Below are positions 1 to 6,611 of a stretch of 13,225 bases of DNA, in pieces. Each line of letters starts with the position of its first letter. The stretch's first letter is position 1. This DNA is from Pseudomonadota bacterium (GTDB lineage Bacteria; Hydrothermota; 32-111; QNBC01): the NCBI GenBank assembly GCA_011682715.1, contig JAACEC010000043.1, positions 1 to 13,225 on the forward strand. Direction: 5' to 3'. A program made the translations under genes and the position numbers. The notes below the pieces were generated by a model. That model had not been told where the DNA came from and searched no databases. It saw only the letters and a list, made by a program, of their open reading frames with translations.

Positions 1-104
1 ACGGAAGAAGCGGAAGAAAATCGTTGGAATTGATTCTCGCCATATACGAATCTGCTAAGAGAGGGAAGAGTATAGCGATTCCCTTTGAGGAGAGGGCGAA
101 TTAA
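1..104 (+). CDS. C-terminal fragment of a Gfo/Idh/MocA-family oxidoreductase
   Basis: The first 104 bases read, in the frame starting at base 3, as the last 33 residues of a protein ending at the TAA at 102-104. The stretch KSLELILAIYESAKRGKSI is very like the end of NAD(P)-dependent Gfo/Idh/MocA sugar or inositol dehydrogenases. In that family a helix with an 'ALELxLAxYESAxxGxxVxLP' pattern closes the C-terminal domain. The Rossmann domain and catalytic residues lie outside the window, so substrate and subgroup cannot be judged. The gene converges on the minus-strand gene with no intergenic base: its stop is at 102-104 and the opposing stop codon occupies 105-107. A terminator-like hairpin for it lies further on at 146-179. 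The family call rests on this short tail alone. Confidence 0.62.
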   Translation, partial: GRSGRKSLELILAIYESAKRGKSIAIPFEERAN

Positions 105-1910
105 TTACTTCAGAAATAAAAATTTTCCCGCGTATTTTATTTTATCGGAGTCTATCTTTATAAAGTAGACTCCGTTTTTATGACACAGCAATTTCAATTT
201 ATCATAAGAAATACGCTTATAATTGACAATTCTGCCGGATAGATCGAATATCTTTATGCTGAAGTTTTCCTTCTTGGGGAGTCCGTTTATACTAAAGATA
301 TTTTTATAATAGGAAATTTTAATGTTCGTATTTATTTTATTGGACAAAAGCACTGTATGTTTTATACCTATCCCATCTGAAATAGGAAATTCAGCATCGC
401 CGGTATGTTGAAAATCATGGTAAATAGAGGGCCATAGAGATGGTTTTAAGGGGATTTTCCAGAGATATGTGTTTGACGAGTAATCTGAGGCGGCAAGGAC
501 GGAATCTCCTATTGAAGGTGCACAGTAGAAATTATCCTCTGTCTCAATGGGGAATCCTCGCATTTTCTTTCCGTAGATTGAAAAAGCACTTATTGTAAGG
601 TCGCCGGTCCCTATAAAAACATAAGGTGTATCGTTCAAGACGCCGGCAATAGGAGAGGATTGCATTGCCGTACCGAATTTATACGGGTAATTATCTAACA
701 AGTAACCCTGATAATTATAACAAAAAACAGAGTCACCCACAGACAAAATAATATCCTTATAACCATCACTATCCACATCATAGAGAATAGGTTGTGAAAC
801 AAATACATTGGCCTTTAGTGGTATGGGAAAGTTAGGGTATATTGTTAAACTATCATTAAAAAGGTAAAGTGCTGAGCCGGCAACAAGAGCAATATCTTTC
901 CCTTGATGGGGACCAATTTCTCCGACAGTTGGCTGGTAATAAGTCCCTCCGAGCAGGGTGTCAGGTGTTCCCGTAATAGGAATTGCAAGGGAATCCGAAT
1001 CATGTTGTGTCGTGCTGAAACCATAAAAAACACCGGTTCTTGACAGTGCATATATAGTGTATATACTGTCTTCATCCGGATCTTGAGCAGATACGACATT
1101 CAAGTCCCAATTGTCTCCTTTTCTTTCTGCAAACAAACCGTCACTACGGAAAAATCCGGTTCCATTTGGTTCCCAAATATAGATATCTCCGTTTGTTGCA
1201 CCTACAATAATTTCTTTCGAACCATCTCCGTTGATATCTCTTATTACCGGGGAACCTGCTACACCATAAAGACCTTTATTTGTCGGATCTCCCCGGACAT
1301 ACCTGGTTACCGTTCCATCCGCATTAAAAATATATATTTTATCGGAAGACGACCATGGCGCGACGACTATGTCCAGTTTCCCGTCATTATCAACATCTGC
1401 AACAGCAGGGGTACCCCAGATTTCTCCCTCGATATATTGTGGCCATCCGGCTACCGTATCACCGTTTAAATATGTCATTAGCAATTTACCGCTTTTAAAT
1501 GATTCGAAAATTTCTATGTTTCCATCGCTGAAAAAATCAGCGGGAATTACGGAGGATAGTGATATATCGGAATTGTTGAGAGGCCATTTGTTATATGGAG
1601 TAGGATTTGTGCTTTCGTAATATAGACTTGATAAATCGCTGGAATTCATATATTTATCGTAGCCTTTTACGGAAAATTTATATGTTGAATCAATTCCCAG
1701 ATTGCTCACCGTATAAAATGTGCCGTCTGTAATAGGATTTCTGTTTACTCTAACAAAATCATTATTTCTATAGATGTATAAATCATATGCAGTTGCCCCG
1801 GAGATATTACTCCACAGAAGTTCTATTGAATTTTTATGGGGAATGGATGTTAGGATCTTTGGTGTGGGAAGTGTATCATAGTGAAATGTTGTATTTAAAG
1901 TATCACCCAT
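105..1910 (-). CDS. C-terminal part of a frameshifted C25 peptidase: FN3, FG-GAP/VCBS propeller and type IX sorting tail
   Basis: This 601-residue reading frame has no signal peptide and most likely is not a separate gene. Its frame is open back to 2033. The residues encoded upstream of the ATG at 1910 (ending GTNTSINDIAFKLKIIG) look like an Ig-type beta-sandwich, continuing the peptidase encoded at 1988-4366. Residues about 15-100 resemble a fibronectin type III domain. Residues about 120-505 form FG-GAP/VCBS-like repeats with calcium-loop motifs DVDNDGKLD (172-180), DINGDGSKE (225-233) and DVDSDGYKD (378-386), ending in WPSIYHDFQHTG, typical of the end of such propellers. Residues about 530-601 (IFDLSGR, then GVYFIKI, then KFLFLK) match the type A sorting domain of type IX secretion. 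It would therefore be the adhesive and export half of a secreted protease. No good ribosome binding site precedes 1910. Confidence 0.8.
   Translation of the reverse strand: MGDTLNTTFHYDTLPTPKILTSIPHKNSIELLWSNISGATAYDLYIYRNNDFVRVNRNPITDGTFYTVSNLGIDSTYKFSVKGYDKYMNSSDLSSLYYESTNPTPYNKWPLNNSDISLSSVIPADFFSDGNIEIFESFKSGKLLMTYLNGDTVAGWPQYIEGEIWGTPAVADVDNDGKLDIVVAPWSSSDKIYIFNADGTVTRYVRGDPTNKGLYGVAGSPVIRDINGDGSKEIIVGATNGDIYIWEPNGTGFFRSDGLFAERKGDNWDLNVVSAQDPDEDSIYTIYALSRTGVFYGFSTTQHDSDSLAIPITGTPDTLLGGTYYQPTVGEIGPHQGKDIALVAGSALYLFNDSLTIYPNFPIPLKANVFVSQPILYDVDSDGYKDIILSVGDSVFCYNYQGYLLDNYPYKFGTAMQSSPIAGVLNDTPYVFIGTGDLTISAFSIYGKKMRGFPIETEDNFYCAPSIGDSVLAASDYSSNTYLWKIPLKPSLWPSIYHDFQHTGDAEFPISDGIGIKHTVLLSNKINTNIKISYYKNIFSINGLPKKENFSIKIFDLSGRIVNYKRISYDKLKLLCHKNGVYFIKIDSDKIKYAGKFLFLK
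146..179 (+). terminator. Intrinsic terminator-like hairpin for the oxidoreductase gene, inside the convergent gene
   Basis: CGGAGTCTA at 146-154 and TAGACTCCG at 166-174 form a perfect 9-bp stem. The inner CTTTATAAAG (156-165) is self-complementary, and five T follow at 175-179. This is the layout of a rho-independent terminator on the + strand, about 40 nt after the oxidoreductase stop. On the minus strand no T run follows, so it should act in one direction only. The same DNA encodes the conserved GVYFIKID part of the sorting tail of the opposite gene. Confidence 0.6.
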
Positions 1911-1987
1911 TCCGATAATTTTTAATTTAAACGCTATATCGTTGATAGAGGTATTAGTTCCAGGTAAAAATGAAAAATTTATAGGAC

Positions 1988-4366
1988 CTATTGTATGTGT
2001 GCTATCCGCGAATAGAAGATGTGGGGCAATGTATCACTTTGAGCAAAAATCGTTGTTCCACCTTCTGTTGCCGTAAATGTATACATATAATCAAAACCGT
2101 TTCCTTTACCCCTATTTTGCAAATTTAATAATATTTCATATTTCCCGGGAGCGTTTTCTGTAATGTTATGTTCGGATTGAACAATAAGAGGAGATTTGAT
2201 CTCCAAATGAACCGTATCTATGTAAATACCAGGTATATTGAAAACAATCGGTACGGAGCAATCTTTTGTTTTAAGCGGTATATAAATTTTAAATGACATT
2301 CCCACTGTGTCGCCCGGATAGGCGGAATTCTCATGAAAAACATCGTTCAATAAATTGATGTCATCTGTAGAGTTTATATAAACGGAGTATGGGGTTGAAT
2401 CATGGTGTATAATTTTTGCCTTTAAGATCACTGTGTCTCCATTTTCTGTGATATCATCGGGATATTTGTTCAACGAATCACTAATGGATATGTCTGTAAT
2501 TTCCGGTATTTTGGGTGATGGTTTTACGACAATGGTATCTATTGTGGGTATGTAACTTTTGTGATAGAAGGAAATAATGAGATTTCCGGCAGAATTTATA
2601 GTGGGGTGAAAGAGAGAAATATGATTTGAAAGCATTGTTTTATGAAGATAATGCCCGTCCGGAGTTATCATATTACAATCTATTTTATCATTGATGTCAC
2701 TGAATATTTGGACAGAGAAAGAATCTCCCTGGGTTATGGAATCGGGTAAGTTCAGTATATTTATTCGTTTGGGAATCTGACGCCATACAGGGACAGCAGG
2801 ATCTCCTTCGAGACTTTCAAAGAGGTAAATGGATCTGTAAACACCGTCTGTTTGTGCGTATCCTAAAATGGGTAATTTCCCTAAATTGAGAATATCACCG
2901 ATTCTAAAGTAGTTCGAATTGAATAATGAATCGAAAAACGGTTTTTCGAAATACATCGCAGGATAGGGGAACTCGTCATTTATACTGGCAATATAATCGA
3001 TAGCTCCGTGCTGTTGCAATACCCAATGTTCTCCCAGTACATCAAAGGGGAACTCGTTTGTATAGCAACTAACCATAAAAACAATGTTCGGGTAAGCATT
3101 GTTTAGGTTATCTATATCATTGTTGGTTAAGTAAACACGAGGAGAGGCTTTCTTTAATTGGATTTGAGAGTGCGAACCGTGGGAATTATGGTAGTAAAAG
3201 TAAAAACCTTTGTTTAGAGAATCAATCACTGCTTGATTGCTGTTTCCCGGAGCCGATGTACCGTCAACTTCGCTTAAAACAACTTTATAGTAATCGCTAG
3301 GGAAATGGTATTGCGATATGGTATCACACCATATCTTGCCATCTCCGGAGGAAAATAAATTCGCCCCCACAAATAGAGCTCTTTTTATGATAGATGTATC
3401 AGGGTGCAGCATATAATTTTGTAGTTTATTGAAGTATTTTGATATGTCGTCGTATGTATTAATCGAGAGCCTGCCAAGAGCAACATCGGGTAAAAGGTCA
3501 ACACTATCCGATGGAGCCTCTCCGAGATAATAATCAAAATCGGCGTTCCAGTTCCCGTCGAGGCAGGAATAATACATATCGGTAGGGGAATCAAGCCATC
3601 TCCCGTAAAAATTGTTATGAAAATAAATTATAGGAATGGTATTATTATCGCCTGCTAGTAGAACATATCGAGTATCCCAATAGTGAACGGCATCCTGAAG
3701 AAATTTCCGTATCCTGTTTTGTAACGATACACCGTCGTAATATTCGCAAATTCTCTGAATTGTTACGGTTTTTGTCCGAAGTCCCATTAACCACCAGAAA
3801 TCCTGATATTGTTTAAATTGATTAAGGAATGCACTATCCGTGACAATGACATAATCTACCCTGGAATCGCCGGGTATAGGTATATCACCTGGCTTTTGCC
3901 AGGAAAACGACGAATCTTCTATTGTACTTACTTTAAAATGAGATGGTAACAATGAAGTCATATATCCGGCATTTTTAAATGAAGGCGTATTCCCCGGCGT
4001 ATAAATTATCAATTTCCTATATAAAATTATGTTGTTCCCTTTTTTTATGGCAGGCTTCATTATGAAAGAAGCGAATTCTTTCCCTTTAAATTTAATATTA
4101 CCTGTAAAACTTAATCTCTTTTTGTAATGTAGAGGATATTTCGTATATCTTTCGGTATGAGTAGATCGTATTATTTGCGGATCTAACAATTTGTAATCCA
4201 ATTTATTATCATAAACATTTGCCGGGATGAAAAACTGGTAAGAAGGTGAACCGTCAATTTCGGGGAAATGAGATTCAAGATAGTTATAATCAGGTATTTT
4301 GATAATTATATTTGAATATATTTTCGCAGGAATTAAAAATAAAAGAATGAGAGTCAAAACTCTCAT
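1988..4366 (-). CDS. Gingipain-type C25 cysteine peptidase, N-terminal and catalytic part (frameshifted gene)
   Basis: A secreted cysteine protease of the gingipain (C25) family. The frame is open from 4411, but I choose the ATG at 4366: it starts a clean signal peptide (MRVLTLILLFLIPAKIYS) and sits 4 bases after the upstream stop codon. Residues about 20-140 resemble the C25 propeptide. The catalytic domain follows, with YVLLAGDNNTIP, LPDVALGRLSI, the His motif YYHNSHGSH (catalytic His about residue 396) and the Cys motif FMVSCYTNEF (Cys about 434). Ig-like beta domains fill the rest. The frame ends at a TAG (1988-1990) in mid-domain, with out-of-frame residues after TLPHIFY. One extra base between 1991 and 2033 would join it to the frame ending at 105, giving about 1420 aa with FN3, FG-GAP and sorting domains. 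Specificity cannot be inferred. Confidence 0.86.
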   Translation of the reverse strand: MRVLTLILLFLIPAKIYSNIIIKIPDYNYLESHFPEIDGSPSYQFFIPANVYDNKLDYKLLDPQIIRSTHTERYTKYPLHYKKRLSFTGNIKFKGKEFASFIMKPAIKKGNNIILYRKLIIYTPGNTPSFKNAGYMTSLLPSHFKVSTIEDSSFSWQKPGDIPIPGDSRVDYVIVTDSAFLNQFKQYQDFWWLMGLRTKTVTIQRICEYYDGVSLQNRIRKFLQDAVHYWDTRYVLLAGDNNTIPIIYFHNNFYGRWLDSPTDMYYSCLDGNWNADFDYYLGEAPSDSVDLLPDVALGRLSINTYDDISKYFNKLQNYMLHPDTSIIKRALFVGANLFSSGDGKIWCDTISQYHFPSDYYKVVLSEVDGTSAPGNSNQAVIDSLNKGFYFYYHNSHGSHSQIQLKKASPRVYLTNNDIDNLNNAYPNIVFMVSCYTNEFPFDVLGEHWVLQQHGAIDYIASINDEFPYPAMYFEKPFFDSLFNSNYFRIGDILNLGKLPILGYAQTDGVYRSIYLFESLEGDPAVPVWRQIPKRINILNLPDSITQGDSFSVQIFSDINDKIDCNMITPDGHYLHKTMLSNHISLFHPTINSAGNLIISFYHKSYIPTIDTIVVKPSPKIPEITDISISDSLNKYPDDITENGDTVILKAKIIHHDSTPYSVYINSTDDINLLNDVFHENSAYPGDTVGMSFKIYIPLKTKDCSVPIVFNIPGIYIDTVHLEIKSPLIVQSEHNITENAPGKYEILLNLQNRGKGNGFDYMYTFTATEGGTTIFAQSDTLPHIFYSRIAHIQ

Positions 4367-4372
4367 TCTTTT
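4341..4372 (-). terminator. Perfect 14-bp hairpin at the gene junction, covering the peptidase start codon
   Basis: AAAAGAATGAGAGT (4341-4354) and ACTCTCATTCTTTT (4359-4372) are perfect complements around a 4-base loop. Read on the minus strand the hairpin starts in the TAA of the upstream gene (4373-4371). A T-rich stretch follows its 3' arm (TTTTATTTTTAATT), so it resembles a rho-independent terminator or attenuator. The peptidase ATG (4366-4364) lies inside the 5' arm, and the first signal-peptide codons fill the rest. The fold would therefore either reduce transcription into the peptidase gene or hide its start codon. Which of these happens is inference; the inverted repeat itself is plain. 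Confidence 0.65.
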
Positions 4373-5906
4373 ACTGAATCTTGACAAACTTGTCTGCATA
4401 GGACATACCATTGGTGTTTATCCTTATAAAGTAGATTCCCGAAGGAAACTTCTTTATATCTATATAACCTCTCTTCACATCATTGCTTTTATACAACGTT
4501 TTACCGCTAAGGTCAAATATAAAAGCTGAAATGTGTTTATTGTTCAAAATGCTTTTGGAGAGATACACTTTACTGTTGGAAACATTATTATTTATAATTC
4601 TTGATAAGCTATTATTCGGATCAGAATATTTTGCATTTATTCCGGCATGCTGTTCCGAATTGTAATCAAGGATTATGGGTATAAAATAGGCACTTCTTGA
4701 TTTCGCCGCATTTGATATGATAGCCAAAGAATCTATGTAATTATTAAAAGGTAATGCAAATGTATCAATATTTACATACACGGGAGCAGAATCCCCGGGA
4801 GAAATCGTTAATGTTGTGGGAGAAATATCAAGAATCCATGACGAATTATTATATGCAAAAATATCGGATACATAGAGCTTAGCCGATGATGTAGGTGGGT
4901 TTATAATATAGAACATTCCGCTGTCGGTACCTGCATATCTGTAGAACGATGTAATTCCCCAATCCCCGTAATTGTTGCCAAGTTGGGTCCAACTTTGCCT
5001 ATCCCAGCTGTAGTAATTTCTTCCGGAATTGTCTTTTGTTGTGGTATCCGTGCAGAGTAAGATAGAATCTCCGTTACTGTTTGTATCACTAACGGTTCCC
5101 AACCAATAATCGCCTGAATAAAATGTATTGTTCAAAGGTATATTCAATGCGTACGTACCGGATGTTGTAAAACTATCGTTCCACACTACAGCTTTAATTA
5201 TATTTCCCGGGTTTCCGGAGTCATCTTCCCAGAGGAAAAGTGTATCCTGAAAACTTCCCGCACCTGTGATATAGAAAAACACCTTTGTGGATTCTATTGT
5301 AATGGGGTATTGCGGTGGTGTAAATCGGACGGCGCTGTAAAGGTTGATATTTGTAAAATAACTTACAGTACTATCTATTTCTATGGAATGATAGCATATA
5401 GAGTCTAACCCGGATCTCGATGAAGGAGAATTACTATTTTTCAATGGATATACGATTTTGATTGTATCTCTATCGAAAGCAATTTGGGCATTTTCAAGAT
5501 ATGTAACATATGCGGCTAAAGGTTCGTTAACATTATCAAGGTTCCATGTTTGCTCGTCCGTAGACCAATAATTTATGCTGTCCGGAGGAGTGTTTTTGTC
5601 AGACATAAGTAGTATGGAATCTTGCGCATTGGAAACAGTTCTATACTCAATCCAGAAATCTCCGCTCGTTATCGTATCGTTTCCGTTTGTTGCTATGATT
5701 ACCGTATCTATATCTTTGTCAGCACCCGAGCAAAAATATGTAAAAGAATCTAACCTTGTACCGGGAATTGATATTCCGGAATCGTCATCGCAAATGAAAA
5801 CCGTATCGGGTACGGATGGAACGCCATTGTCGATGTAATTAACAAGCATAATGGAATCAATAATACAAGGATACTGTGAAGGGGTGAATCGAACCGCTTC
5901 AAACAA
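4371..5906 (-). CDS. Secreted protein with two tandem jelly-roll-like modules and a type IX sorting tail (main part of a frameshifted gene)
   Basis: I do not recognise a functional family. The 511-residue frame is open back to 5963; 5906 is only a TTG inside a domain, with no ribosome binding site. It contains two copies of a module, residues about 2-121 and 191-306. They share AVRFTPxQYP, DT(V/L)F followed by DDSG, SGD(F/Y)W, DSILL and a closing (S/T/D)xxQ(T/S)W. The module resembles beta-sandwich domains seen in secreted proteins of this kind of bacterium. Residues about 345-415 (WILDISPTTLTISPGDS) look like an Ig or ASH-type domain. Residues about 445-511 (IFDLSGK, GIYFIRI, KFVKIQ) form a sorting tail close to that of the downstream peptidase. 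The signal peptide is in another frame at 6151, and one inserted base near 5930 would join them into about 593 aa. Confidence 0.75.
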   Translation of the reverse strand: MFEAVRFTPSQYPCIIDSIMLVNYIDNGVPSVPDTVFICDDDSGISIPGTRLDSFTYFCSGADKDIDTVIIATNGNDTITSGDFWIEYRTVSNAQDSILLMSDKNTPPDSINYWSTDEQTWNLDNVNEPLAAYVTYLENAQIAFDRDTIKIVYPLKNSNSPSSRSGLDSICYHSIEIDSTVSYFTNINLYSAVRFTPPQYPITIESTKVFFYITGAGSFQDTLFLWEDDSGNPGNIIKAVVWNDSFTTSGTYALNIPLNNTFYSGDYWLGTVSDTNSNGDSILLCTDTTTKDNSGRNYYSWDRQSWTQLGNNYGDWGITSFYRYAGTDSGMFYIINPPTSSAKLYVSDIFAYNNSSWILDISPTTLTISPGDSAPVYVNIDTFALPFNNYIDSLAIISNAAKSRSAYFIPIILDYNSEQHAGINAKYSDPNNSLSRIINNNVSNSKVYLSKSILNNKHISAFIFDLSGKTLYKSNDVKRGYIDIKKFPSGIYFIRINTNGMSYADKFVKIQ

Positions 5907-6151
5907 CGGATCATCACTCCAAACAGTATAGCCGTGTTTCCAAAATCGAAGTATTTTAGAAATTCACTCTGATTACGTGAATTATCCGATTGCTTTTTAA
6001 TAACTGTAGGGGAGATGAGAATCGAATTCATCTTTTTACTTTTTGAAATGAGACTTTTGTCTTTCAAGGTAATGGTAGATTTTTTACCAAAGGAATAGCC
6101 ATATAAAATCATAGGCAAAAGTGCAATAATCACCGCAACAGTTTTTCTCAT
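5750..6151 (-). CDS. Signal peptide and N-terminus of the frameshifted two-module secreted protein
   Basis: The start is the ATG at 6151, preceded by AGAGGTG five bases upstream; a GTG at 6172 gives a less likely longer form. MRKTVAVIIALLPMILYGYS is a good signal peptide. The frame stays protein-like through NQSEFLKYFDFGNTA (to about 5930). It then becomes unlike anything sensible (LFGVMIRCLKRF onward) until it stops at 5750. From the same point the adjacent frame reads YTVWSDDPLFEAVRFTP, which lines up with the start of the repeated module in the following ORF. The residues after about codon 74 are therefore probably out-of-frame. This is the 5' part of the gene ending at 4371, and the tail to 5750 should not be taken as real protein. 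Confidence 0.6.
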   Translation of the reverse strand: MRKTVAVIIALLPMILYGYSFGKKSTITLKDKSLISKSKKMNSILISPTVIKKQSDNSRNQSEFLKYFDFGNTAILFGVMIRCLKRFDSPLHSILVLLIPLCLLITSTMAFHPYPIRFSFAMTIPEYQFPVQG

Positions 6152-6180
6152 AAACACCTCTTTTTTCTTCACTTAATTAA

Positions 6181-6209
6181 TATATACCAAATATTTTTTG
6201 TGTTGTCAA
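6181..6209 (-). promoter_or_regulatory. Sigma-70-type promoter for the secreted-protein genes
   Basis: On the minus strand a perfect -35 TTGACA (6209-6204) is followed by a 17-bp spacer and a -10 TATATA (6186-6181). Transcription would start near 6174, giving a leader of about 23 nt that carries the AGAGGTG ribosome binding site before the ATG at 6151. A direct repeat of an 8-mer lies just upstream of the -35. Confidence 0.75.
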
Positions 6210-6210
6210 G

Positions 6211-6233
6211 TATGCAAATTAGGAATATGCAAA
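6211..6233 (-). repeat. Direct repeat TTTGCATA abutting the minus-strand -35 box
   Basis: TTTGCATA occurs twice on the minus strand (6233-6226 and 6218-6211), 15 bp start to start. The nearer copy ends one base before the TTGACA box. It could be an activator site or an AT-rich UP-like element. It is a short pattern in AT-rich DNA and may be chance. Confidence 0.35.
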
Positions 6234-6366
6234 ATTTACATAATCTATTTGAATATAATATTATGGATTATACAAATAATGTAGATTGATATGATTGATA
6301 AAGGAGAACCGGAATATTTGATTATTTTATTCATCTTATACAATATGGTAATAGAGACATTTTATC

Positions 6367-6395
6367 TTGACACATATATTGTTTAATGATATATT
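6367..6395 (+). promoter_or_regulatory. Sigma-70-type promoter for the tRNA-Ser pair and downstream genes
   Basis: TTGACA (6367-6372), a 17-bp spacer and TATATT (6390-6395) form a near-consensus promoter. The expected start, near 6402, is only about four bases before the mature 5' end of the first tRNA. This promoter probably drives the whole run from the serine tRNAs through tyrS, since no other convincing promoter or terminator is visible before 9702. Confidence 0.8.
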
Positions 6396-6405
6396 GCGAA
6401 AGCTT

Positions 6406-6492
6406 GGAGGGCTAGTCCTAATTGGTAAGGCAGTGGTCTTGAAAACCACCGGGTTTTTGCCCATGGGGGTTCGAGTCCCTCGCCCTCCGCCA
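6406..6492 (+). tRNA. tRNA-Ser(UGA), CCA encoded
   Basis: The acceptor stem GGAGGGC (6406-6412) pairs with GCCCTCC (6482-6488), followed by discriminator G and an encoded CCA. The anticodon stem GTGGT/ACCAC encloses loop CTTGAAA, giving anticodon TGA. A long variable arm (GGG TTTTT GCCC region) before the TTCGAGT T-loop is as expected of class II serine tRNAs. It is the first product of the promoter at 6367-6395. Confidence 0.95.
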
Positions 6493-6499
6493 TAAGTTT

Positions 6500-6586
6500 G
6501 GAGAGGTGGCCGAGTGGCTGAAGGCAGCTGCCTGCTAAGCAGTTATAGGAGTAATCCTATCCAGGGTTCGAATCCCTGCCTCTCCG
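6500..6586 (+). tRNA. tRNA-Ser(GCU), CCA not encoded
   Basis: The acceptor stem GGAGAGG (6500-6506) pairs with CCTCTCC (6579-6585), with discriminator G at 6586 followed by CTTA, so CCA must be added after transcription. The anticodon loop CTGCTAA, between GCTGC and GCAGT, gives anticodon GCT. The variable arm ATAGGA/TCCTAT is long, as in serine tRNAs. It lies 7 nt after the first serine tRNA and 25 nt before the ATG of the PpiD-like gene, so the three are very likely cotranscribed. Confidence 0.95.
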
Positions 6587-6611
6587 CTTAACTAAATAAA
6601 AGGAGTTGAAT

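Noticed and set aside
1083..1469. Open frames on the + strand inside the minus-strand genes
   Set aside because: They lie opposite clear FG-GAP coding sequence, have no ribosome binding sites and show no recognisable protein character.
1988..2036. Programmed ribosomal frameshifting at the peptidase split
   Set aside because: No X-XXY-YYZ heptamer is in the interval, and no obvious stimulatory hairpin follows; a lesion or sequence error is simpler. It is not fully excluded.
4367..4411. Longer N-terminus for the C25 peptidase, overlapping the previous gene
   Set aside because: The added 15 residues are the sorting-tail codons of the previous gene in another frame and would bury the signal peptide behind a charged stretch.
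6291..6386. A 31-codon open frame starting ATG in the divergent intergenic region
   Set aside because: It has no ribosome binding site at the right distance, overlaps the -35 box and spacer of the tRNA promoter, and its sequence shows no signal peptide or domain.
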